A stretch of 64,000 nt of DNA from Psychromonas sp. MME1. Its GTDB lineage: Bacteria > Pseudomonadota > Gammaproteobacteria > Enterobacterales > Psychromonadaceae. The stretch is from the NCBI RefSeq assembly GCF_041080865.1, contig NZ_CP160906.1, positions 1,426,001-1,490,000 of the forward strand, read 5' to 3'. The first letter of the stretch is position 1. Each line of letters starts with the position of its first letter. Below the pieces are notes generated by a model, which had not been told where the DNA came from, did not search any database, and saw only the letters and a program-made list of their open reading frames with translations. Shown here piece after piece: positions 35,497 through 48,668 of this stretch. The position numbers and the translations under genes were made by a program.

Positions 35497-36696
35497 ATGG
35501 AACTTATGACTATTTCTATTTTTGGTAGTGCAAAATCTAAGAGTGCAACGAAAGCACTTCTTTTAGGCTCTGGTGAGTTAGGCAAAGAAGTGGCCATTGA
35601 ATTGCAACGCTATGGCATTGAAGTGGTTGCTGCCGATAGTTATGAAAACGCGCCAGCGATGCAAGTGGCACATTCATCACATATTGTCAGTATGTTAGAT
35701 GGTGATAAATTAGAGGCCATTATCCGCGCTGAAAAACCAGATTTGATCATTCCGGAAGTCGAAGCGATCGCGACTGATAAATTAGTGGCTTTGGAAAAAG
35801 AAGGCTTTAATGTTATTCCCAGTGCTAAAGCAACGAAGTTAACCATGGATAGAGAAGGTATTCGTCGCCTTGTTGCGGAAACCCTGCAAGTAAAAACATC
35901 GCCTTATCAATTCGTTGATACAAAAGCGCAATTCTTGCAAGCGGTACAAGCGATTGGCCTACCCTGCGTGATCAAACCCGTTATGAGCAGTTCAGGTAAA
36001 GGTCAGAGTGTCATAAAACATGAGAGCGATTTAGATAAAGCATGGGACTACTCTCAAGAAGGCGGTCGAACAGGTGCTGGGCGTATTATTATTGAAGGTT
36101 TTGTCCCCTTTGACTATGAAATTACACTCCTCACTATCAGCGCATCGGATGGTATTCATTTTTGTGCTCCTATCGGACATCGTCAAGAAAATGGTGATTA
36201 CCGTGAATCTTGGCAGCCACAATTGATGTCCGAAATCGCGCTTGCAGAGGCACAAAAAATAGCTGAAAAAGTCGTTACTGCATTAGGTGGATTTGGGCTG
36301 TTCGGTATGGAATTTTTTGTCAAAGGTGACGAGGTCTATTTTAACGAAGTCTCACCGCGTCCGCATGATACAGGCCTAGTGACACTGCTATCTCAAGACC
36401 TCTCCGAATTTGCACTGCATGTACGTGCCATTTTAGGTTTACCCATTGGTAGTATTAGACAATATGGTCCAACGGCTTCCAGCGTCATTCTTGGTAATGG
36501 TAAGTCCGAAGATCTTCGTTTTGCAAATATTGCCCCGGCACTCGCTTGTGTCACAGGAGCACAATTACGCCTGTTTGCTAAACCCAATATCAATGGTTCA
36601 CGTCGTTTAGGTGTCGCGATTGCTCGTGGGGAAGATATCAAATCGGCAATTGCAAATGCAACACGCGTTTCACAGCAAGTTAACATTATCTATTAA
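35497..36696 (+). CDS. purT: Formate-dependent GAR transformylase PurT
   Basis: 399 aa ATP-grasp enzyme. [41 protein letters not shown] and [10 protein letters not shown] match E. coli PurT (392 aa). It makes formyl-GAR from GAR, formate and ATP in purine synthesis. A second ATG at 35506 would shorten it by three residues and has GGA upstream. Confidence 0.95.
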   Translation: MELMTISIFGSAKSKSATKALLLGSGELGKEVAIELQRYGIEVVAADSYENAPAMQVAHSSHIVSMLDGDKLEAIIRAEKPDLIIPEVEAIATDKLVALEKEGFNVIPSAKATKLTMDREGIRRLVAETLQVKTSPYQFVDTKAQFLQAVQAIGLPCVIKPVMSSSGKGQSVIKHESDLDKAWDYSQEGGRTGAGRIIIEGFVPFDYEITLLTISASDGIHFCAPIGHRQENGDYRESWQPQLMSEIALAEAQKIAEKVVTALGGFGLFGMEFFVKGDEVYFNEVSPRPHDTGLVTLLSQDLSEFALHVRAILGLPIGSIRQYGPTASSVILGNGKSEDLRFANIAPALACVTGAQLRLFAKPNINGSRRLGVAIARGEDIKSAIANATRVSQQVNIIY

Positions 36697-36981
36697 TAGG
36701 ATAACTTATGGCTCTTTTATAAATACAGTAGAGAGCCATATATACCATGGCACTTCAAAATGCCACATCAGCAATAAAAGGCAGGAAAAGAATAGACCGA
36801 TTCATAGCAACAAATGTTAAAGATGTGTACTAACACTGTAATAATGTAAAAAAATATTACCCATATCAAAAATATTGCTAAATTATGTTGAATAAGGACT
36901 GAATTAACGCTTTTATAGCGATTTAATCGCCACGGGAAATATCGATTTAAACACATATAAAATTAAGGAATAGTTAAAATT
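36697..36981. other. Intergenic region with hairpin and dispersed repeat
   Basis: A stem ATGGCTCT/AGAGCCAT (36712-36739) may end the purT transcript. Bases 36740-36780 resemble the 40-bp dispersed repeat found at 47463, 47627 and 57537. No gene seen. Confidence 0.5.
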
Positions 36982-37839
36982 ATGCTGCAACGAAAATGGA
37001 TAACGATGTTGCTTATTACTTGCAATTTACTTATCACCGCACAAGTAAAAAGTAGTGAGATAGTCATCAATAATGTAAGTGGTGAGAAGGAAACCCTTGT
37101 TGTAGATATTCTGAAGCTAATACTCAGCAAATCCGATCCGCAGGTAACTATACGTCAATACCCAGAAGCATTACCTACGTCTCGTCTCGAAGATGAAGTA
37201 AAATTAGGTAATATAGATGTAATGTGGGCAGGGATTAATAATCACTTAGATGAATCATTCATGACGGTAAGGATTCCTATTTTAAAAGGACTGCTTGGAC
37301 ACCGTATTTTCATTATTAGAAAAGACCAACAATCAAAATTTAATAATGTCAAAACGCTTGATGATTTGAAAAAGCTCAATGCGGGGCAAGGAACTCAATG
37401 GGGTGATACGGCTATTTTAAAAGCAGCTAGCGTACCTGTTATTACCACACTGAAATACCCTAACCTTTTCTACATGCTAGAAGGTGGACGTTTCGACTAT
37501 TTTCCTCGTGCGATTCATGAGCCATGGAGTGAAGTCGCTTCCCGACCTGAGTTAAATTTAACAGTCGAAAAAAACATCATGTTAGTTTATCCCTTTGCGA
37601 TGTACTTCTTTGTCGAGAAAAACAATCAAGCACTACATGAAAAACTAACCCAAGGTTTTGAAATGGCGATTGCTGATGGCAGTTTTGACGAGCTATTTTT
37701 TAGCAATCAGCAAATTAAAGATGCATTAAGCAAAACCCACTTTAAAAATAGAATCATAATTAAAATTCCTAATGGTGCGATGCATCCAGATACACCAATA
37801 GATCGCCCAGAATTATGGTTAGATCCGACAAGCCTTTAA
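36982..37839 (+). CDS. Periplasmic solute-binding protein, SBP_bac_3 type
   Basis: 285 aa. Signal peptide ([18 protein letters not shown]), then a two-lobe binding fold: [33 protein letters not shown] and [13 protein letters not shown]. The ligand is not predictable. A chemoreceptor gene follows after 16 bp, so this protein may deliver ligand to it instead of to a transporter; no permease is near. Confidence 0.72.
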   Translation: MLQRKWITMLLITCNLLITAQVKSSEIVINNVSGEKETLVVDILKLILSKSDPQVTIRQYPEALPTSRLEDEVKLGNIDVMWAGINNHLDESFMTVRIPILKGLLGHRIFIIRKDQQSKFNNVKTLDDLKKLNAGQGTQWGDTAILKAASVPVITTLKYPNLFYMLEGGRFDYFPRAIHEPWSEVASRPELNLTVEKNIMLVYPFAMYFFVEKNNQALHEKLTQGFEMAIADGSFDELFFSNQQIKDALSKTHFKNRIIIKIPNGAMHPDTPIDRPELWLDPTSL

Positions 37840-37855
37840 CATAGAAGAGAAAAAA

Positions 37856-39349
37856 ATGAATTCAATTATTAAAAAATCAATGTTATTACTTAGCACTGTA
37901 TCGCTGCTTATAATGATCACTGTTTTCTCAATTAGTTATTTTGCTACAAACAACTATTTAAGTAAGCAACTGGAAGCGGAAATTACTGACTCGCAAACTA
38001 CCCTTGATATTGTACTTAAAGAGCCTATTTTTGGTTACGATAAAGAGTTGATCGGTGATATTTTAGGTGCCTTTGTGATGCAACCCTACATCCATAAAAT
38101 TAGTGCCTATGACCATAGAGACCAACTACTCGCAGAAAAAGTAGAACAGGCACAAGCCCCCGAGTCGACTCAAGTTATTAAAAAAGATGTGCCTATACTT
38201 TGGAGTGGCGACAAAAAAATTGGTAAATTAGTTATCCTTTATCGTTCCGATAGCCAAGATAATCTTTTAGCCGTCATCAGAAATGTCTTTATCCTAATCG
38301 CTTTAATTTTAACATTGGTATTACAATTAACTAACTGGCTCACACTTAACAACCTCGTTGTAAAACCCTTACGCGTTGTCGGTGATGCTTTATCTGAAAT
38401 TGCCGCTGGTGGTGGAGACTTAACTAGTCGCATCAAGGTTAAAAATAATGATGAAATTGGCCACTTAGCAAATAATTTCAATGACTTTATCACTAAATTG
38501 CACAGCATTGTCGCAGGTGTGATTGAAACGGCGAATAAAGTTAAAGATACCGCAACTAATATTATTGCCAGTGCAGAAAATAATGTTCATGCAACGCAAC
38601 AACAATTACAAGAAATAGAACAAGCCTCTACTGCTTTAAATGAAATGTCATTAACCACTAATGAAATTGCTCAAAATGCGAATCAAACAGCGAAGAGCAC
38701 TGAAGAGTGTAGTGAATTGGCACAAACAGGGAGTCTTGTTGTCCAAAATACAGCTGATCAAATCAATTTACTTGGTAATGATATGATGGTTACCGCTGAA
38801 AAGATTAGCCAACTACGCGATAAAAGTGAAACCATTGGTACTGTTTTAGATGTAATTAAAAGCATTGCTGAGCAAACTAACCTATTGGCACTTAACGCGG
38901 CGATTGAGGCTGCAAGAGCGGGCGAACAAGGGCGTGGATTTGCCGTGGTTGCCGATGAAGTTCGTAGCTTGGCAAAACGCACTCAGGATTCAACCTCGGA
39001 AATTGAAAAAATCATCGATGAATTACAAAAAGCTTCATCTGATGCCAATATGTCAATGGAAGAAAGTCAGATTGCCTTGCAAAAAACAGTACAAGAATCA
39101 GTTAATGCAAGTAATGCACTCGCCGATATTCAAACTACTATCGATCAAATTAGTGGTATGAATGCACAAATCGCGACCGCTTCCGATGAACAAAATGCGG
39201 TTGCTGAAGATGTTAGTAGAAACGTTACTGAAATTTTCAATATTACCAATGAAGTATCCGGCAACGCGCAAAGTGCTGGCGGTGCAAGTAAAGTATTGGG
39301 TGCATTGGGTAATGACCTTGTAGCCAACCTCTCTAAGTTTAAAATTTAA
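37856..39349 (+). CDS. Methyl-accepting chemotaxis protein
   Basis: 497 aa. TM1 (about 8-28), a periplasmic domain of about 115 residues, TM2 (about 143-165), HAMP (165-220) with [20 protein letters not shown], and a signalling domain with the invariant hairpin [20 protein letters not shown] and [12 protein letters not shown]. Membrane receptor that controls CheA. The operon partner upstream is a periplasmic binding protein. No C-terminal CheR pentapeptide is present. Confidence 0.9.
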   Translation: MNSIIKKSMLLLSTVSLLIMITVFSISYFATNNYLSKQLEAEITDSQTTLDIVLKEPIFGYDKELIGDILGAFVMQPYIHKISAYDHRDQLLAEKVEQAQAPESTQVIKKDVPILWSGDKKIGKLVILYRSDSQDNLLAVIRNVFILIALILTLVLQLTNWLTLNNLVVKPLRVVGDALSEIAAGGGDLTSRIKVKNNDEIGHLANNFNDFITKLHSIVAGVIETANKVKDTATNIIASAENNVHATQQQLQEIEQASTALNEMSLTTNEIAQNANQTAKSTEECSELAQTGSLVVQNTADQINLLGNDMMVTAEKISQLRDKSETIGTVLDVIKSIAEQTNLLALNAAIEAARAGEQGRGFAVVADEVRSLAKRTQDSTSEIEKIIDELQKASSDANMSMEESQIALQKTVQESVNASNALADIQTTIDQISGMNAQIATASDEQNAVAEDVSRNVTEIFNITNEVSGNAQSAGGASKVLGALGNDLVANLSKFKI

Positions 39350-39360
39350 AATACACAACA

Positions 39361-39385
39361 AAGGCGCGTTTCTACGCGCCTTTCC
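39361..39385 (+). terminator. Terminator of the chemoreceptor operon
   Basis: GGCGCG/CGCGCC with flanking A and T, 14 bp after the stop codon. Confidence 0.85.
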
Positions 39386-39582
39386 CTAATTCTCCATTAA
39401 TTCCAAATAACCTCATCAGCAACTACAATTTGGCCTCCATCCTGTTATATAACCGTGTTATCCCAAGATACAAAGTCAGCAACCATTGAGCCAATCAATA
39501 TAGTATTATGGCAGATCAGAAAATTATACGAATTGGTATTACTGCAATCAATGACTCGCTATCCCCCTTTTTGCCTACACCT

Positions 39583-39613
39583 AAATAGATCAGCTATTTA
39601 CTCCGATTGGTAT
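39583..39613. repeat. Fragment of MITE-like element, inverted
   Basis: AAATAGATCAGCTATTT and CCGATTGGTAT are the reverse complement of the left end of the 160-bp repeat. The 396-bp gap 39350-39745 otherwise holds a terminator and the sulA control region. Confidence 0.7.
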
Positions 39614-39706
39614 AAATAACGGAATTGCTATCAATCACCACGCAAAATTAAAAAAATAATCACAAAACAAACAAATAAAGCTTGAAAAACAGACGATTTA
39701 ACTATA

Positions 39707-39737
39707 CTGTTGTTACATACAGTGTTTTTACATACAG
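39707..39737 (+). promoter_or_regulatory. Tandem LexA boxes
   Basis: CTGT-TGTTACAT-ACAG (39707-39722) is a perfect SOS box; GTGT-TTTTACAT-ACAG (39722-39737) is a second with one mismatch, sharing one base with the first. They lie 9 to 38 bp before the sulA start. Confidence 0.85.
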
Positions 39738-39745
39738 GTTAATAT

Positions 39746-40159
39746 ATGCTTTCTAATCATGCGAAAATAGTGCTTAATACAAGAAATTCTCTGCAGCAAT
39801 CGTTGCAAAGTCACACACATTTATCCTATTTACATCTATCTTATGATTTAAATAATTACCATTCATTATTAACGCATATTAGTGAAGTTGATGATCCTCG
39901 TTGGGTTTTATTCATCTCCCCACCAGGAAAACCAAACGTTAACTTTTTAACACAAGCAGGTATAAACAAAAATCGTATTATTATCTTGCCACAAAATAGA
40001 GTAGATAATGCGGATGAGCTGATGAAAATGGCATTAGCAAGTAACAATTATGCAACGGTCATTGGCTGGAACAAACAGTGTGAAAAAGCAACACAAGATG
40101 AATTAAGATTAATTGCGGAAAAAAATAAAACTCATTGTTTTATCTATTGTGCACAATAA
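39746..40159 (+). CDS. sulA: SOS cell division inhibitor SulA-like
   Basis: 137 aa. The central WVLFISPPGKPNVNFLTQAG and MKMALASNNYATVIGW match the SulA core (for example Q-L-W-L and ...NYSVVIGW in E. coli). SulA binds FtsZ and stops septation during the SOS response. Two LexA boxes upstream give strong support. N- and C-termini are less conserved. Confidence 0.82.
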   Translation: MLSNHAKIVLNTRNSLQQSLQSHTHLSYLHLSYDLNNYHSLLTHISEVDDPRWVLFISPPGKPNVNFLTQAGINKNRIIILPQNRVDNADELMKMALASNNYATVIGWNKQCEKATQDELRLIAEKNKTHCFIYCAQ

Positions 40160-40220
40160 TATGCTGTATTTTATGAAATTCGTTATAATGATAATTTCAA
40201 TTTTTCATAGTGAGTTATTA

Positions 40221-40424
40221 ATGTATCCATATAGCGAGAAGACCAAACAATTAATCAGCCTCATTGCCAGTGGTGACGCGGCATATATACCTAAAGCAAT
40301 TACCTGTGCGATTAAAGCGCTTGATGCCATTGCTGCCAATGAAGAGCTCAGTAAACAAGTACGAGAAGACGCAGCCTTTGCGGCAGCAAATTTAATACTC
40401 AGTGATTACAATGATAATGATTAA
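40221..40424 (+). CDS. yaeP: YaeP family protein (UPF0253)
   Basis: 67 aa from ATG 40221. LIASGDAAYIPKAITCAIKA and REDAAFAAANLILSDY match YaeP of E. coli (66 aa). Function unknown. An in-frame start at 40113 lies inside sulA and is rejected. Confidence 0.85.
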   Translation: MYPYSEKTKQLISLIASGDAAYIPKAITCAIKALDAIAANEELSKQVREDAAFAAANLILSDYNDND

Positions 40425-40472
40425 TAGCAATTCGCATTATATTATGCGGATTGGTATACACATTAGCTGAAT

Positions 40473-40499
40473 AAAAAAGGAGCCCAAAGGCTCCTTTTT
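40473..40499. terminator. Bidirectional terminator yaeP / serS
   Basis: AAAAAGGAGCC/GGCTCCTTTTT with loop CAAA. Confidence 0.9.
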
Positions 40500-40520
40500 G
40501 CATGCTAACGAGAAGAACGG

Positions 40521-42194
<1,674 letters not shown>

Positions 42195-42202
<8 letters not shown>

Positions 42203-43526
42203 AACGTTTATCCATACTTTGTAAATTTAAGTGGCGTAGGTAATTTAATTTTTCAGATATCTGCTTCTCAAAGCCACGATCCGTTGGCTGATAAAAATGT
42301 ATACCTTGCAATTCCACAGGGAGATAAACTTCCCCGGCAGCAAAAGCACCATCTTCATCGTGAGCATAACGATAGCTTGCACCATGATTGAGTTCAGCCA
42401 TTAGCTTCGTAGGTGCGTTACGCAAATGCAGTGGCACATCATACTCTGGTAACTCTTTTACGGCTTGTTTAGCCTTAGCAAAAGCGGTATATACCGCATT
42501 ACTTTTGGGGGCTGCGGCACAATAAACAATAGCCTGTGCGATAGCGCGCTCACCTTCATAGGGACCAACACGACTAAAGCAATCCCATGCATTAATTGCC
42601 ATTTGCATTGCTCGTGGATCTGCATTACCAATATCTTCAGAGGCAATCGCTAAAAGACGCCGAGCAACATAAAGCGGATCACAGCCACCTGCTAACATTC
42701 GAGCGAACCAATACAGCGCGGCATCGGGATCTGAGCCGCGGACAGATTTATGAAAAGCTGAAATGAGATCATAAAAGAGATCCCCCTGCTTATCAAAACT
42801 AACCCCTTCTCGGCCTGCAATTTCCATCAGCAATTCGATGGTTATCACTAGCTCCCCGCTATTTTCATCAGCCATATCCGCCAACAATTCTAGATAGTTA
42901 AGCGCTTTACGTGCATCACCTTGTACTAATTGTGCTAATTTTTGTTGCACACCATCAATGAAACGAATATTTTTATTCCCTAAACCGTGTGGTGCGAGGC
43001 AAGCTTGCTCTATAACAGCAACAATCTCATCATCCGTTAGCTTTTTTAACAGATAAACTCGAGCCCGAGATAATAATGCATTATTAAGCTCAAAGGAGGG
43101 ATTTTCAGTGGTAGCGCCAACAAACAAGATAGTGCCATTTTCAATATAGGGTAAAAATGCATCCTGCTGACTTTTATTAAAACGATGTACTTCATCGACA
43201 AACAGTAACGTTCTAATGCCTGCTGTTTGATTTTGTTGAGCAATTGCAATGGCCGCACGTATCTCTTTTATACCCGAGGTGACTGCCGATAGGCGTTGTA
43301 CATCGGCACGACAATAATGTGCAATAAGCTCAGCTAGGGTTGTTTTACCGGTACCGGGAGGCCCCCATAAAATCATAGAGTGTGCAGCACCATTTTCGAC
43401 TGCTTTACGCAATGGTTTATGTTCACTAATAATATGGGTCTGGCCAATATAGTCAGCAAAAACCTTTGGCCGCATGCGAGCTGCCAAAGGTTGAAAATCA
43501 TTATCAATGGTAAAAAGATCTTTCAT
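42195..43526 (-). CDS. rarA: Replication-associated recombination protein RarA
   Basis: 443 aa clamp-loader-like AAA+ ATPase. Walker [10 protein letters not shown] (residues 52-60), Walker [11 protein letters not shown], sensor GATTENPSF, and C-terminal tetramerisation part with [11 protein letters not shown] and [10 protein letters not shown]. Acts at stalled forks. Its start coincides with the lolA stop. Confidence 0.95.
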
Positions 43527-44143
43527 TAACGTTGGTCGTCTATCTCAACACCCGCTGGTATTTTAAATTCAAAAAAGTCTGGCGCAATTTTTGTTAATGG
43601 TTGTTTATAGGTCAAGGTAAATGTGCTGCGCTGCCCCTGTGCTTCAACAACGATAAATTTACTTATGCTATCATTTGCTGAGAATTCAAAAATAAAAGTA
43701 TGACCTTGCGCTTTAGTATCCAGACTAGTAACGGTAAATATATCCCCTTCTTTAACAACTTTATAGTCTGCCCATTGCTGTTCATTGGCACCAGATAGTA
43801 AAATAAAGGGCGTACCTTCCATTGCATCTCGTAAATTTATTAATGTGACTTGTTCAATAAAGGGGCTATAAATCCACATCGTTTGCCCATTCGCGACGAT
43901 TAATTCTTCCTCTGGCGTAGCCACGTGCCAACGAAATTTACCCGGACGCAATATCACTAATTCACCAGCACTTTTGTTTAGTACCTTGCCTTCGTCGCTG
44001 CTAACAAGTTGGGTAAAATCAGCCTCTAACTGAGTGAATCTCTCTAACTTTTGCTTAAGTAACATCGCATCAGTTAATTCTGTAGCAAGTACAAAATTGG
44101 GTAATATTAATAAACCACATAAAATAGCCATGACTTTTTTCAT
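43526..44143 (-). CDS. lolA: Outer-membrane lipoprotein carrier LolA
   Basis: 205 aa with signal peptide (cleavage after LPNFVLA). [33 protein letters not shown] and [11 protein letters not shown] are LolA motifs. Shuttles lipoproteins from LolCDE to LolB. Directly after ftsK (5 bp), the usual ftsK-lolA-rarA order. Confidence 0.95.
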   Translation of the reverse strand: MKKVMAILCGLLILPNFVLATELTDAMLLKQKLERFTQLEADFTQLVSSDEGKVLNKSAGELVILRPGKFRWHVATPEEELIVANGQTMWIYSPFIEQVTLINLRDAMEGTPFILLSGANEQQWADYKVVKEGDIFTVTSLDTKAQGHTFIFEFSANDSISKFIVVEAQGQRSTFTLTYKQPLTKIAPDFFEFKIPAGVEIDDQR

Positions 44144-44148
44144 TTATC

Positions 44149-46605
44149 TTAATCCTTAACGGGTGGTGGGGCGAGTACATCTCGATTACTATTCGCACCA
44201 GAGGGTGCACTAATAACCCCCTGAGCTTGTAACTGGTCAACTAAACGTGCAGAACGGTTGTAACCGATTCTAAACTTGCGCTGAATACTGGAAATGGATA
44301 CTTTTCGAGTTTCTGTTATAAATTCAACAACTTCATCAAATAATGGATCAATATCATCTTCCCCTTCTATCTCTTCTCCAGGCAATAAGCTATCTAAGGT
44401 CATATCACCAGCCAATATGTCAGCAATATAGTTTGGCTCTCCTCTTTTTTTCCAATCGGCGACAACTCGATGCACTTCGTGGTCATCAACAAAAGCACCA
44501 TGGACACGTGTCGGTACCCCGACCCCAGGGGGCATAAATAACATATCACCATGACCCAATAGTGTTTCAGCCCCCTGCTGACCTAGAATAGTACGTGAAT
44601 CGATTTTACTGGAAACCTGAAATGCAATACGGGTAGGAATATTTGCTTTAATTAAGCCAGTAATAACATCCACTGAGGGGCGTTGAGTGGCTAAGATTAA
44701 GTGGATACCTGCCGCTCGTGCTTTCTGTGCAATACGAGTAATTAACTCTTCACATTTTTTACCGACAATCATCATCATATCAGCAAATTCATCGACAACG
44801 ACCACAATACTCGGTAATTTATGTAACTCTGGAGCGCTGACATCCATACTATCACCGGGTTTCCAAAGAGGATCCGTTAACGGCGTGCCTGCTTCTAGTG
44901 CCTCTTTCACTTTGCTGTTGTAACCTGCTAATGTTCGCACGCCAATTTCAGAGAGCAATTTATAGCGGCGCTCCATTTCGCCGACACACCAACGCAGTGC
45001 ATTTGCGGCATCTTTCATATCAGTAACCACTTCAGTCAAAAGGTGTGGTATACCTTCGTAGACACTTAACTCCAACATTTTTGGATCTATCAGAATCATG
45101 CGAACATCTTCTGGCGCAGATTTATAGAGTAAGCTAACCAACATGCAGTTCACACCCACAGACTTACCCGAACCGGCCGTACCTGCGACCAACAAGTGCG
45201 GCATTTTACCTAAATCTACGACAACGGGATCACCTGAAATGTCAGCACCAAGCACCATGCTCAAGGGGGATTTTGCCTGTTGAAACGCTTCACTGCCTAA
45301 TACTTCAGATGCATAAACGATGGCTCGATGTTTATTCGGTAATTCCAATGCGATAACCGCTTTTCCCGGTATTTGATCAACAACACGAACACTCATCGCG
45401 GAAAGTGCACGGGCTAAATCTTTTTCTAAACTTGAAATAGCGCTCACTTTCATCCCTGGGGCTAAGGCCAACTCGAAACGAGTAATAACAGGGCCGGGTA
45501 ATACATCAACCACATCAGCTTTAATTTTAAACTCTAATAATTTACTTTCTACTAAGCGAGCCGCCGTATCGAGTTCTTCCTGTGATATCGGATTGACTTC
45601 TTTATTTGGTCTGTCTAAAAGATCAATACTTGGAAAAGGGGCTAATCCATGTTCGATTTTGCGCTGTATCACTGGTTTTGCATGATCGGGTAGATGGCTA
45701 AAATCAATTTTTACAGGTTTTATCTCCTCTTTTTCTTCATACGGAAGCGTAAGCTCATTATCGAAAATATCATCATAATCCGTATCAATTTGTAATGGAA
45801 CTTCCTCTTGTTGAGCGGCAATCTCTGTCGGAGAAAAAGAAAATTCTTCATTGTAAGTCGATTTATAGTGAATACTTTGATCGTTGATTTCGACAATAGG
45901 ATCTGCCTGTGCCTTTTTTTGAGGTGATAATTTTTTTGTAATAGGAAGCTCTGCTGCTTGCTCTATTTTCCTTTGTTGTCTTGCTGTTTGCCAAGCTTGT
46001 AGCTTGGCAGGAAAATTGAATAACCCCACGAAAAAGCTAATGGTCAGCGCGCCGATAGAATCAATTAATCGTAGCCAGGAAAACCCGAGTAATAATGTAC
46101 TTCCAGAAATAAAAAGCGTTAATAAAATTAAATTTACAGCGAGTAAGCTAAAAAAAACTAACATACTTTGTGCGATCACATCACCAATCAACCCACCTGA
46201 GGGGTAGTAATGAAAATCGTTAAAATTCAATGATGCTAATGCAGATAAACTAAATATAGTAAAAATAAAGCCAATTATACGCAGACCTAAATTTAAAAAA
46301 TCGATATCTAAACTAAATTGTGGTTTCCACAACATTGCCCAGGCCAGAAAAGTGATGATTATCGGCACAAGATAAGCTAATAAGCCAAAGGTATAAAATA
46401 AAATATCAGCACTCCACGCACCGACTCGTCCACCTGCGTTTTCTATTTCTGCAACCCACTGCTGTTGAGACCAACTTGGATCGACAGGTGAAAATGTAAA
46501 AAGTGAAATTGCAATGAAAATAGCGACAAATACGGTAATAATGATGCCAACTTCAAATAATTTTTGCACACCTGAGAGGTGATTGATCATATTTTTTTTA
46601 AGCAA
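44149..46605 (-). CDS. ftsK: DNA translocase FtsK
   Basis: 818 aa. Four N-terminal membrane segments (about 15-190), a short acidic linker (about 215-330), the RecA-like motor with Walker [11 protein letters not shown] and Walker [13 protein letters not shown], and a C-terminal gamma winged helix ([20 protein letters not shown]) that reads KOPS. Shorter linker than E. coli FtsK (1329 aa). The start is a TTG with GGGA 7 bp upstream; an ATG at 46590 is the alternative. Confidence 0.95.
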   Translation of the reverse strand: MLKKNMINHLSGVQKLFEVGIIITVFVAIFIAISLFTFSPVDPSWSQQQWVAEIENAGGRVGAWSADILFYTFGLLAYLVPIIITFLAWAMLWKPQFSLDIDFLNLGLRIIGFIFTIFSLSALASLNFNDFHYYPSGGLIGDVIAQSMLVFFSLLAVNLILLTLFISGSTLLLGFSWLRLIDSIGALTISFFVGLFNFPAKLQAWQTARQQRKIEQAAELPITKKLSPQKKAQADPIVEINDQSIHYKSTYNEEFSFSPTEIAAQQEEVPLQIDTDYDDIFDNELTLPYEEKEEIKPVKIDFSHLPDHAKPVIQRKIEHGLAPFPSIDLLDRPNKEVNPISQEELDTAARLVESKLLEFKIKADVVDVLPGPVITRFELALAPGMKVSAISSLEKDLARALSAMSVRVVDQIPGKAVIALELPNKHRAIVYASEVLGSEAFQQAKSPLSMVLGADISGDPVVVDLGKMPHLLVAGTAGSGKSVGVNCMLVSLLYKSAPEDVRMILIDPKMLELSVYEGIPHLLTEVVTDMKDAANALRWCVGEMERRYKLLSEIGVRTLAGYNSKVKEALEAGTPLTDPLWKPGDSMDVSAPELHKLPSIVVVVDEFADMMMIVGKKCEELITRIAQKARAAGIHLILATQRPSVDVITGLIKANIPTRIAFQVSSKIDSRTILGQQGAETLLGHGDMLFMPPGVGVPTRVHGAFVDDHEVHRVVADWKKRGEPNYIADILAGDMTLDSLLPGEEIEGEDDIDPLFDEVVEFITETRKVSISSIQRKFRIGYNRSARLVDQLQAQGVISAPSGANSNRDVLAPPPVKD

Positions 46606-46685
46606 AAGTTGATCCCTATAGAATAAAAAAATCTAGCCGATATCATACAGATAACTAGGTAATAGTGTACAGGTTTACAGCTATT

Positions 46686-47396
46686 TTAATCTAAAAAATC
46701 ATCAGGAAGTTGATGCCGTAAGCGTAACCAAATTTTACCACTTGCAAATGCCGAGTCACGGACGATTTGCATAATTCGTTCAGACTCTCCTTTTTCTAAA
46801 ACTTTTTTTATGTCAGCATAAAAAGCCAACGCTATAGATCTTGCTTCCGAATTAGAAAAGTAGAAAGTACCAACTTTCCGATATAAGTCTTGCAGGCCAT
46901 TTAGAATTAAAACATAAATCATGTTGTTCGATGAAACAGCAACGTGATGATAAAAATCATAATCAAACTTAGTAAAGGTTTCACTGCTGGCATCAATTGA
47001 TGGTGTGTTAGCTAAGAAAGCTAAGACACTTTGGTGATTATGCTTTGCGGCCATGCGTAAAATAATTGTGCTAATATTGGTTCTTACCGACATTAGTTGG
47101 TCAATAAAGTCACTACGCCTGTCAATATCAAGTCTGGTTAATGTGCTTAAAATGTTTAAACCAGATGTTTGCCAAAAATCGTTAACTCGCGTCGCCTTAC
47201 CATGCTGTATGGTGATCCAACCATCTTTAGCTAAACGCTGCAACACTTCGCGCAATGTTGTTCGGGTAACACCTATTTTATCAGCAAGCAAACGCTCTGC
47301 AGGAAGTTTTGAGTGTATTGCAATTGTACCATTCCAAATAGATTCTATTAAATATTGCTCAGCAACATCCGCAGGTCCCTTGGCTTTCACTATCAT
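46686..47396 (-). CDS. fadR: Fatty acid metabolism regulator FadR
   Basis: 236 aa from ATG 47396 (AGGTG upstream). GntR-type helix-turn-helix LPAERLLADKIGVTRTTLRE, ITIQHGKATRV, and acyl-CoA-binding C-terminal domain with SVRTNISTIILR and YFSNSEARSIAL, very like E. coli FadR. Represses beta-oxidation and activates unsaturated fatty acid synthesis until acyl-CoA binds. Divergent from dsbB; nhaB, often between them, is missing. Confidence 0.92.
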   Translation of the reverse strand: MIVKAKGPADVAEQYLIESIWNGTIAIHSKLPAERLLADKIGVTRTTLREVLQRLAKDGWITIQHGKATRVNDFWQTSGLNILSTLTRLDIDRRSDFIDQLMSVRTNISTIILRMAAKHNHQSVLAFLANTPSIDASSETFTKFDYDFYHHVAVSSNNMIYVLILNGLQDLYRKVGTFYFSNSEARSIALAFYADIKKVLEKGESERIMQIVRDSAFASGKIWLRLRHQLPDDFLD

Positions 47397-47462
47397 GTTT
47401 ATTTTCACCTATTTTCATTTTTATAAAAAAATACAGAGATTCTTTGATAAAGCGAGTAATAC

Positions 47463-47502
47463 TATACCCATGCTACTTCAAGATGCAAAGATATCAAGAA
47501 AA
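47463..47502 (+). repeat. Dispersed 40-bp repeat
   Basis: TATACCCATGCTACTTCAAG and ATGCAAAG, shared with 47627-47668 and 57537-57578. The 361-bp fadR-dsbB gap holds this pair of repeats and no gene. Confidence 0.75.
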
Positions 47503-47626
47503 GCGTACTGCTACTAATCCGCATAAGTCTCTGATCTATAATTGGTAGATAATGATGGGGTTTGCTATTATATTTACACTGTTTTTTGTAGATTCTAATT
47601 GACTGTATGTTACTGTTGCTGTTGAA

Positions 47627-47668
47627 TATACCCATGATACTTCAAGATGCAAAGTCAGCAAGAAAAAG
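47627..47668 (+). repeat. Dispersed 40-bp repeat
   Basis: TATACCCATGATACTTCAAG, ATGCAAAGTCAGCAAGAAAA; second copy in the same gap and same direction, 164 bp after the first. Confidence 0.75.
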
Positions 47669-47758
47669 AGATGCGAGACATAAAATAGAAGTATAGTGAT
47701 TCTACATAGATATTTTATAACAAAGCAGATTGGTGCTCTTTTACACTAGGAATAAACT

Positions 47759-48271
47759 GTGCAAACAACACTAACAAACCTATCTAAACAACGCTGGCCA
47801 TGGTTACTTCTTGCCGCAAGTGCATTAACTTTAGAATTATGCGCACTTTTTTTTCAACACGTGATGAAATTAGAACCCTGTGTTATGTGTGTTTATGAAC
47901 GTGTTGCTATGTTAGGTATTCTATTTTCAGGTTTATTAGGGGCAACTGCACCACAAAATACCATCGTTCGTAGCAGTGGTTTTTTAATATGGATTATTAG
48001 TGCCGTTAAAGGGCTATTATTAGCGCTCCAGCATACCGATTTTCAAATGAATCCATCGCCATTTGCCACCTGCGACTTCTTTCCTGATTTCCCAACTTGG
48101 GCTCCATTACATGAATGGTTTCCATGGTTATTTAACCCAACAGGTGACTGCTCTGAGATTGTTTGGCAATTTTTTGGTTATTCTATGCCGCAATGGTTAA
48201 TCGTCTGTTTTACTATTTACTGCATCATATTTATCGTCGTTATATTAGGTACATTCTTTACAAAAAAATAG
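47759..48271 (+). CDS. dsbB: Disulfide bond formation protein DsbB
   Basis: 170 aa, four membrane segments. Active Cys pair C41-V-M-C44 before YERVAMLG, and a second periplasmic pair in the loop CDFFPDFPTWAPLHEWFPWL ... GDC. Re-oxidises DsbA with quinone. The start is GTG with AGGA 6 bp upstream. Confidence 0.95.
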   Translation: MQTTLTNLSKQRWPWLLLAASALTLELCALFFQHVMKLEPCVMCVYERVAMLGILFSGLLGATAPQNTIVRSSGFLIWIISAVKGLLLALQHTDFQMNPSPFATCDFFPDFPTWAPLHEWFPWLFNPTGDCSEIVWQFFGYSMPQWLIVCFTIYCIIFIVVILGTFFTKK

Positions 48272-48357
48272 TATCAAGATTTCTCATTTTCTGCGCTAAT
48301 AATAACCGAGGGGGCTACCGCCCCTTCTATCCCTGCATCTTACAGTACATTAAGAGT

Positions 48358-48648
48358 TTATTTTACACGTATTAAACTATGATATTGTTCGTCGATGTTT
48401 AGTTTAACCACTTGTGAAAGCTTCATCTTATCTATTTTCTCTATAATAACGTCACTGTAACCACGCTTATGCATCCAAGACATTGGCGATGAAAAAGCAT
48501 CTTCATTAAGAATAAAGGTATCATTTAATAAAGCGCTATGATCAGCGGATTTTTTTTGGATACTAACGATCCAAATGCGCTCTTGAAAAATTTGTACTTT
48601 CTTACAAGTTTGCACAATTTTTTGCCAAGTATCCGATAAAAAGGCCAT
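48358..48648 (-). CDS. Unknown small protein at end of adhesin operon
   Basis: 96 aa, no signal peptide, no family recognised. Contains WIVSIQKKSADHSALLNDTF and two Cys near the N-terminus in one segment. 20 bp after the nitrobindin-like gene, so probably the last gene of that transcript. GGGGGGAG precedes the ATG. Confidence 0.6.
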   Translation of the reverse strand: MAFLSDTWQKIVQTCKKVQIFQERIWIVSIQKKSADHSALLNDTFILNEDAFSSPMSWMHKRGYSDVIIEKIDKMKLSQVVKLNIDEQYHSLIRVK

Positions 48649-48668
48649 TCTCCCCCCTTTATATTTAA

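Noticed and set aside
40113..40424. 103-aa form of YaeP
   Set aside because: The upstream start lies in sulA, and family length and similarity begin at 40221.
48308..48330. Terminator of dsbB
   Set aside because: GGGGGC/GCCCC stem is present, but there is no T run; not firm enough to list.
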